Positions 21,364 to 22,725 of a DNA stretch of 22,725 nucleotides are shown in pieces; the stretch's first letter is position 1, and each line of letters begins with the position of its first letter. The stretch spans positions 1 to 22,725 of the IMG/VR virus record IMGVR_UViG_3300025759_000754; one strand, 5' to 3'. This DNA is from a virus. Made by a program: the position numbers and the translations under genes. The notes below the pieces were generated by a model. The model searched no databases. It saw only the letters and a program-made list of their open reading frames with translations, and was not told the origin of the DNA.

Positions 21364-21378
21364 GTGCTTAAGGCACAA
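21362..21378. repeat. Short hairpin overlapping the ribosome binding site of the 41-aa gene
   Basis: TTGTGC (21362-21367) and GCACAA (21373-21378) are perfect six-base arms with a five-base loop. On the minus-strand transcript the hairpin ends just before the GGAG, so it could influence ribosome access or mark an RNA processing site. There is no T tract, so it is not a convincing terminator. Confidence 0.35.
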
Positions 21379-21402
21379 TGTATCAAAACCTTCTAGAAAA
21401 TT

Positions 21403-21498
21403 CTACTTTGTTTTTCTCTTTTTTGGTTTCTTTTTTCTTATCTTTTTAGAGGGTGGGTTGGCTATTTGCTTAGCCATTTGAGATCTACTAATTGTCAT
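21403..21498 (-). CDS. Tiny very basic protein (31 aa)
   Basis: ATG 21498 to TAG 21405-21403 encodes MTISRSQMAKQIANPPSKKI then RKKKPKKRKTK. About half of the last 14 residues are Lys, with Arg besides. The start overlaps the 3' end of the upstream gene by 11 bases; a later ATG (21477) would give 24 residues. I prefer the longer form because, from memory, short phage proteins opening MTISRSQM occur at similar places next to small Lys/Gly-rich proteins. There is no clear Shine-Dalgarno, so expression would depend on coupling. Nucleic-acid or lipid binding is only a charge-based guess. Confidence 0.5.
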   Translation of the reverse strand: MTISRSQMAKQIANPPSKKIRKKKPKKRKTK

Positions 21499-21709
21499 TT
21501 TTAGGCATATTTTCTTTTAGCCATGAAATATCTGTTTTTATAGCGGCCAAATCTTCCTTTATGCTTAATAACATTTCAGGAATGCCCATGGTATCTGCTT
21601 CTAGGCGAGTTACTCTGTTTTCTAAATTAGTCCACGCAATCACAACAATGGCAAATAAAATGATCCATCTAGTAGCTAGATTTCCCCAGTCTTTTATTTT
21701 ATCTATCAT
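21488..21709 (-). CDS. Small single-pass membrane protein with coiled coil (holin- or spanin-like size, function unknown)
   Basis: A 73-aa protein. MIDKIKDWGNLATRW is followed by a hydrophobic segment IILFAIVVIAWTNL (about 16-29), then an amphipathic helix ENRVTRLEADTMGIPEMLLS and IKEDLAAIKTDISWLKENMP with Leu/Ile heptads. One membrane helix near the N-terminus plus a soluble coiled coil is the layout of several small phage lysis-associated proteins (single-pass holins, inner-membrane spanins) and also of virion-associated membrane proteins. There is no lipoprotein partner or endolysin in the window, so a lysis role is unproven. It overlaps the upstream coiled-coil protein as ATGA; the two have a similar architecture and may act together. 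Confidence 0.7.
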   Translation of the reverse strand: MIDKIKDWGNLATRWIILFAIVVIAWTNLENRVTRLEADTMGIPEMLLSIKEDLAAIKTDISWLKENMPKNDN

Positions 21710-22164
21710 TGTTTAGCGCTCATTCCGTTTAAAGGATTGTTTAATGCTTTATTTATACTTAAGTTTAATTCATTTTCAATGATTTTTAATTCATCAAATA
21801 TCTCTCGCGTATCTTCTTTTTGTCTGTCTTCGATGTCATTTACTATTTCTGTAATGTGTCTGATATCATTATTCATGGACCTCAGATCAGTCTTCATGTC
21901 ATTCTTTAAATCTTTTGCAACATCCGCCACTAGAGTAATTTCATCAAGAATAGAGTCTATTTCTGTTTTCAAAACCGCTATTTGTTCGTCGTAAGATGAT
22001 AGATCAGGTGCTGTATATTCTTCTATTTTAGCTTTCATATCTAAATAGTCATCGTAGAACTTGTAACCAGTCCAACCACCGCCGATAATTGCACCTATTA
22101 AGGATAAGATAATGAAGAATTTACCCCCACTGAACTTCATCCCCTGATACTCAATACTGGGCAT
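21706..22164 (-). CDS. Membrane-anchored coiled-coil phage protein (152 aa)
   Basis: It starts MPSIEYQGMKFSGGKFFIIL, with a hydrophobic helix KFFIILSLIGAIIGGGWTGY (15-34), then KFYDDYLDMKAKIEEYTAPD and a long charged heptad region (about 40-140: DEQIAVLKTEIDSILDEITL, KNDMKTDLRSMNNDIRHITE and onwards). The glycine-rich membrane helix (GAIIGGG) suggests helix packing. From memory, proteins opening MPS(I/V)xYxGMxFxGGKFF are frequent in SAR11-type and other marine phages, but have no assigned function. Position upstream of the connector genes could suit a lysis or membrane-contact role. The start overlaps the end of the acidic gene by 14 bases. Confidence 0.72.
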   Translation of the reverse strand: MPSIEYQGMKFSGGKFFIILSLIGAIIGGGWTGYKFYDDYLDMKAKIEEYTAPDLSSYDEQIAVLKTEIDSILDEITLVADVAKDLKNDMKTDLRSMNNDIRHITEIVNDIEDRQKEDTREIFDELKIIENELNLSINKALNNPLNGMSAKQ

Positions 22165-22725
22165 TGATCATCTCCTGAATAGTATTTTCCTGCGCCATAT
22201 CAAACAACATACCATATTGATCTTCAATTGTAACAGATAAATAGTCATTAATATCTGTATCAACGATTGTTGATTGTGTATCAAAAAAGGTTTTGGTATC
22301 TCCTAGTATCTGCATGACGATTAGGGTTTTGGTCTGAGCAGTATCGTCATATCTTTCTTTATCATCGATTTCTTTTACAATTTTTGTAGCTGCTTTTTCT
22401 TTTGCTGTGGGTTCTTCTTTTGTTTCTTCTTTTACCTCTTCTACAGGAGATTCTTCATCAACTGCTTCTACGACTATTTCTTCAACAGGCTCCTCAACAA
22501 TCTCTATTTCAGCTTTTATTTCTTCTTCCATAGATTTCATTTCTGGCTCCATGTCTTCTATTTTCACATCTATTTCCACTTCGACAGTTTCATAAGTAAT
22601 CTCTTCTTTTGATGGCTCGATAGGAATAAACTCTACTTTTCCCGCATCATCAATTTTAATATCATTGTATTCAATGATTTCTTCTATCAAATCTATTTGA
22701 GTAGGATCTGTTAGATTTAGGTAAA
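22151..22725 (-). CDS. Partial acidic (Glu-rich) phage protein, 5' end beyond the window
   Basis: The frame is open from the stop (TGA at 22153-22151) to the window edge, about 190 residues, so the true start lies outside. The TTG at 22690 should not be taken as the start because the frame continues upstream as YLNLTDPTQIDLIEEIIEYN. The middle is extremely acidic (EVEIDVKIEDMEPEMKSMEE, EIVEEPVEEIVVEAVDEESP, VEEVKEETKEEP). After a basic helix (TAKEKAATKIVKEIDDKERY) comes a more ordered end: QTKTLIVMQILGDTKTFFDT, STIVDTDINDYLSVTIEDQY, GMLFDMAQENTIQEMINAQY. Low-complexity acidic phage proteins near head genes can be scaffold-like or head-associated, but the position just before membrane proteins does not settle this. 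The function is unknown. Confidence 0.75.
   Translation of the reverse strand, partial: YLNLTDPTQIDLIEEIIEYNDIKIDDAGKVEFIPIEPSKEEITYETVEVEIDVKIEDMEPEMKSMEEEIKAEIEIVEEPVEEIVVEAVDEESPVEEVKEETKEEPTAKEKAATKIVKEIDDKERYDDTAQTKTLIVMQILGDTKTFFDTQSTIVDTDINDYLSVTIEDQYGMLFDMAQENTIQEMINAQY

Noticed and set aside
21391-21405. TTCTAGAA palindrome and TAGAA-AA-TTCTA inverted repeat
   Set aside because: The arms are very short and AT-rich and overlap the stop of the 31-aa frame; not distinguishable from chance.
22407-22595. Ser/Thr-rich plus-strand frame
   Set aside because: It is the antisense of the Glu-rich acidic gene (GAA/GAG read backwards gives TTC/CTC-type and Ser codons in a shifted frame); low complexity only.
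1-22725. tRNA genes, integrase, attachment sites, insertion sequences
   Set aside because: I looked for cloverleaf-like stretches, recombinase motifs and terminal direct repeats and saw none that I can support; the coding density leaves little space for them.

Overview
The window is a slice of the virion-structure region of a tailed double-stranded DNA phage (Caudoviricetes-like). It is AT-rich and packed with genes: almost every gene lies on the minus strand, head-to-tail, with gaps of 0-50 bases or short overlaps. No stretch over 300 bases lacks a gene. Several protein types (the P22 gp10-like propeller, SU10-type and gp4-like adaptors, a fibre protein opening MASTYSDRLKLELQGTG, and LamG/SPRY adhesins ending in a DUF7483-like domain) are ones I associate from memory with uncultured marine phages, including those of AT-rich marine alphaproteobacteria. 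No search was run, so host and phage group are inferences. Connector and hub proteins without a recognisable full tape-measure protein favour a short-tailed (podovirus-like) particle. Terminase, portal, major capsid, replication and integrase genes are not in the window.

In transcription order (high to low coordinate) the minus-strand array reads as follows. First come an acidic protein cut by the window end, two membrane/coiled-coil proteins and two tiny basic proteins (22725-21225). Next are head-tail connector components: a gp4-like protein, a 112-aa protein and an SU10-adaptor-like protein (21225-19560). Then come a 148-aa structural protein, a 22-residue-repeat protein with a tryptophan-repeat tail, and a 149-aa fibre-adaptor-like protein (19557-17626). 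The centre (17626-8132) is about 9.5 kb of adhesin genes. After it follow a fibre protein, a glycine-rich adhesin, a 2OG-Fe(II) oxygenase-like enzyme, a glycosyltransferase-like enzyme, the propeller tail-hub protein, three small proteins, and two proteins near the left edge that may be internal virion components.

The most notable feature is the adhesin block. A two-gene cassette, a ~259-aa IPT/TIG plus Ig-like protein followed by a ~780-810-aa LamG-SPRY-DUF7483-like protein, occurs three times in tandem. The copies have diverged, but short DNA words remain nearly identical. In the middle copy the long protein is split cleanly at a domain boundary into two ORFs joined by TAATG. Ten gene junctions share the same word, TAATGGC (GCCATTA on the plus strand), consistent with translational coupling.

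A second notable feature is a two-gene plus-strand island (1272-2262) inside the minus-strand array. It carries a glycosyltransferase-like gene paralogous to the minus-strand one at 4876-5721, and looks like a moron. Two glycosyltransferase-like enzymes and a 2OG-Fe(II) oxygenase-like enzyme beside the adhesins suggest, as a hypothesis only, glycan modification of either the virion or the host surface.
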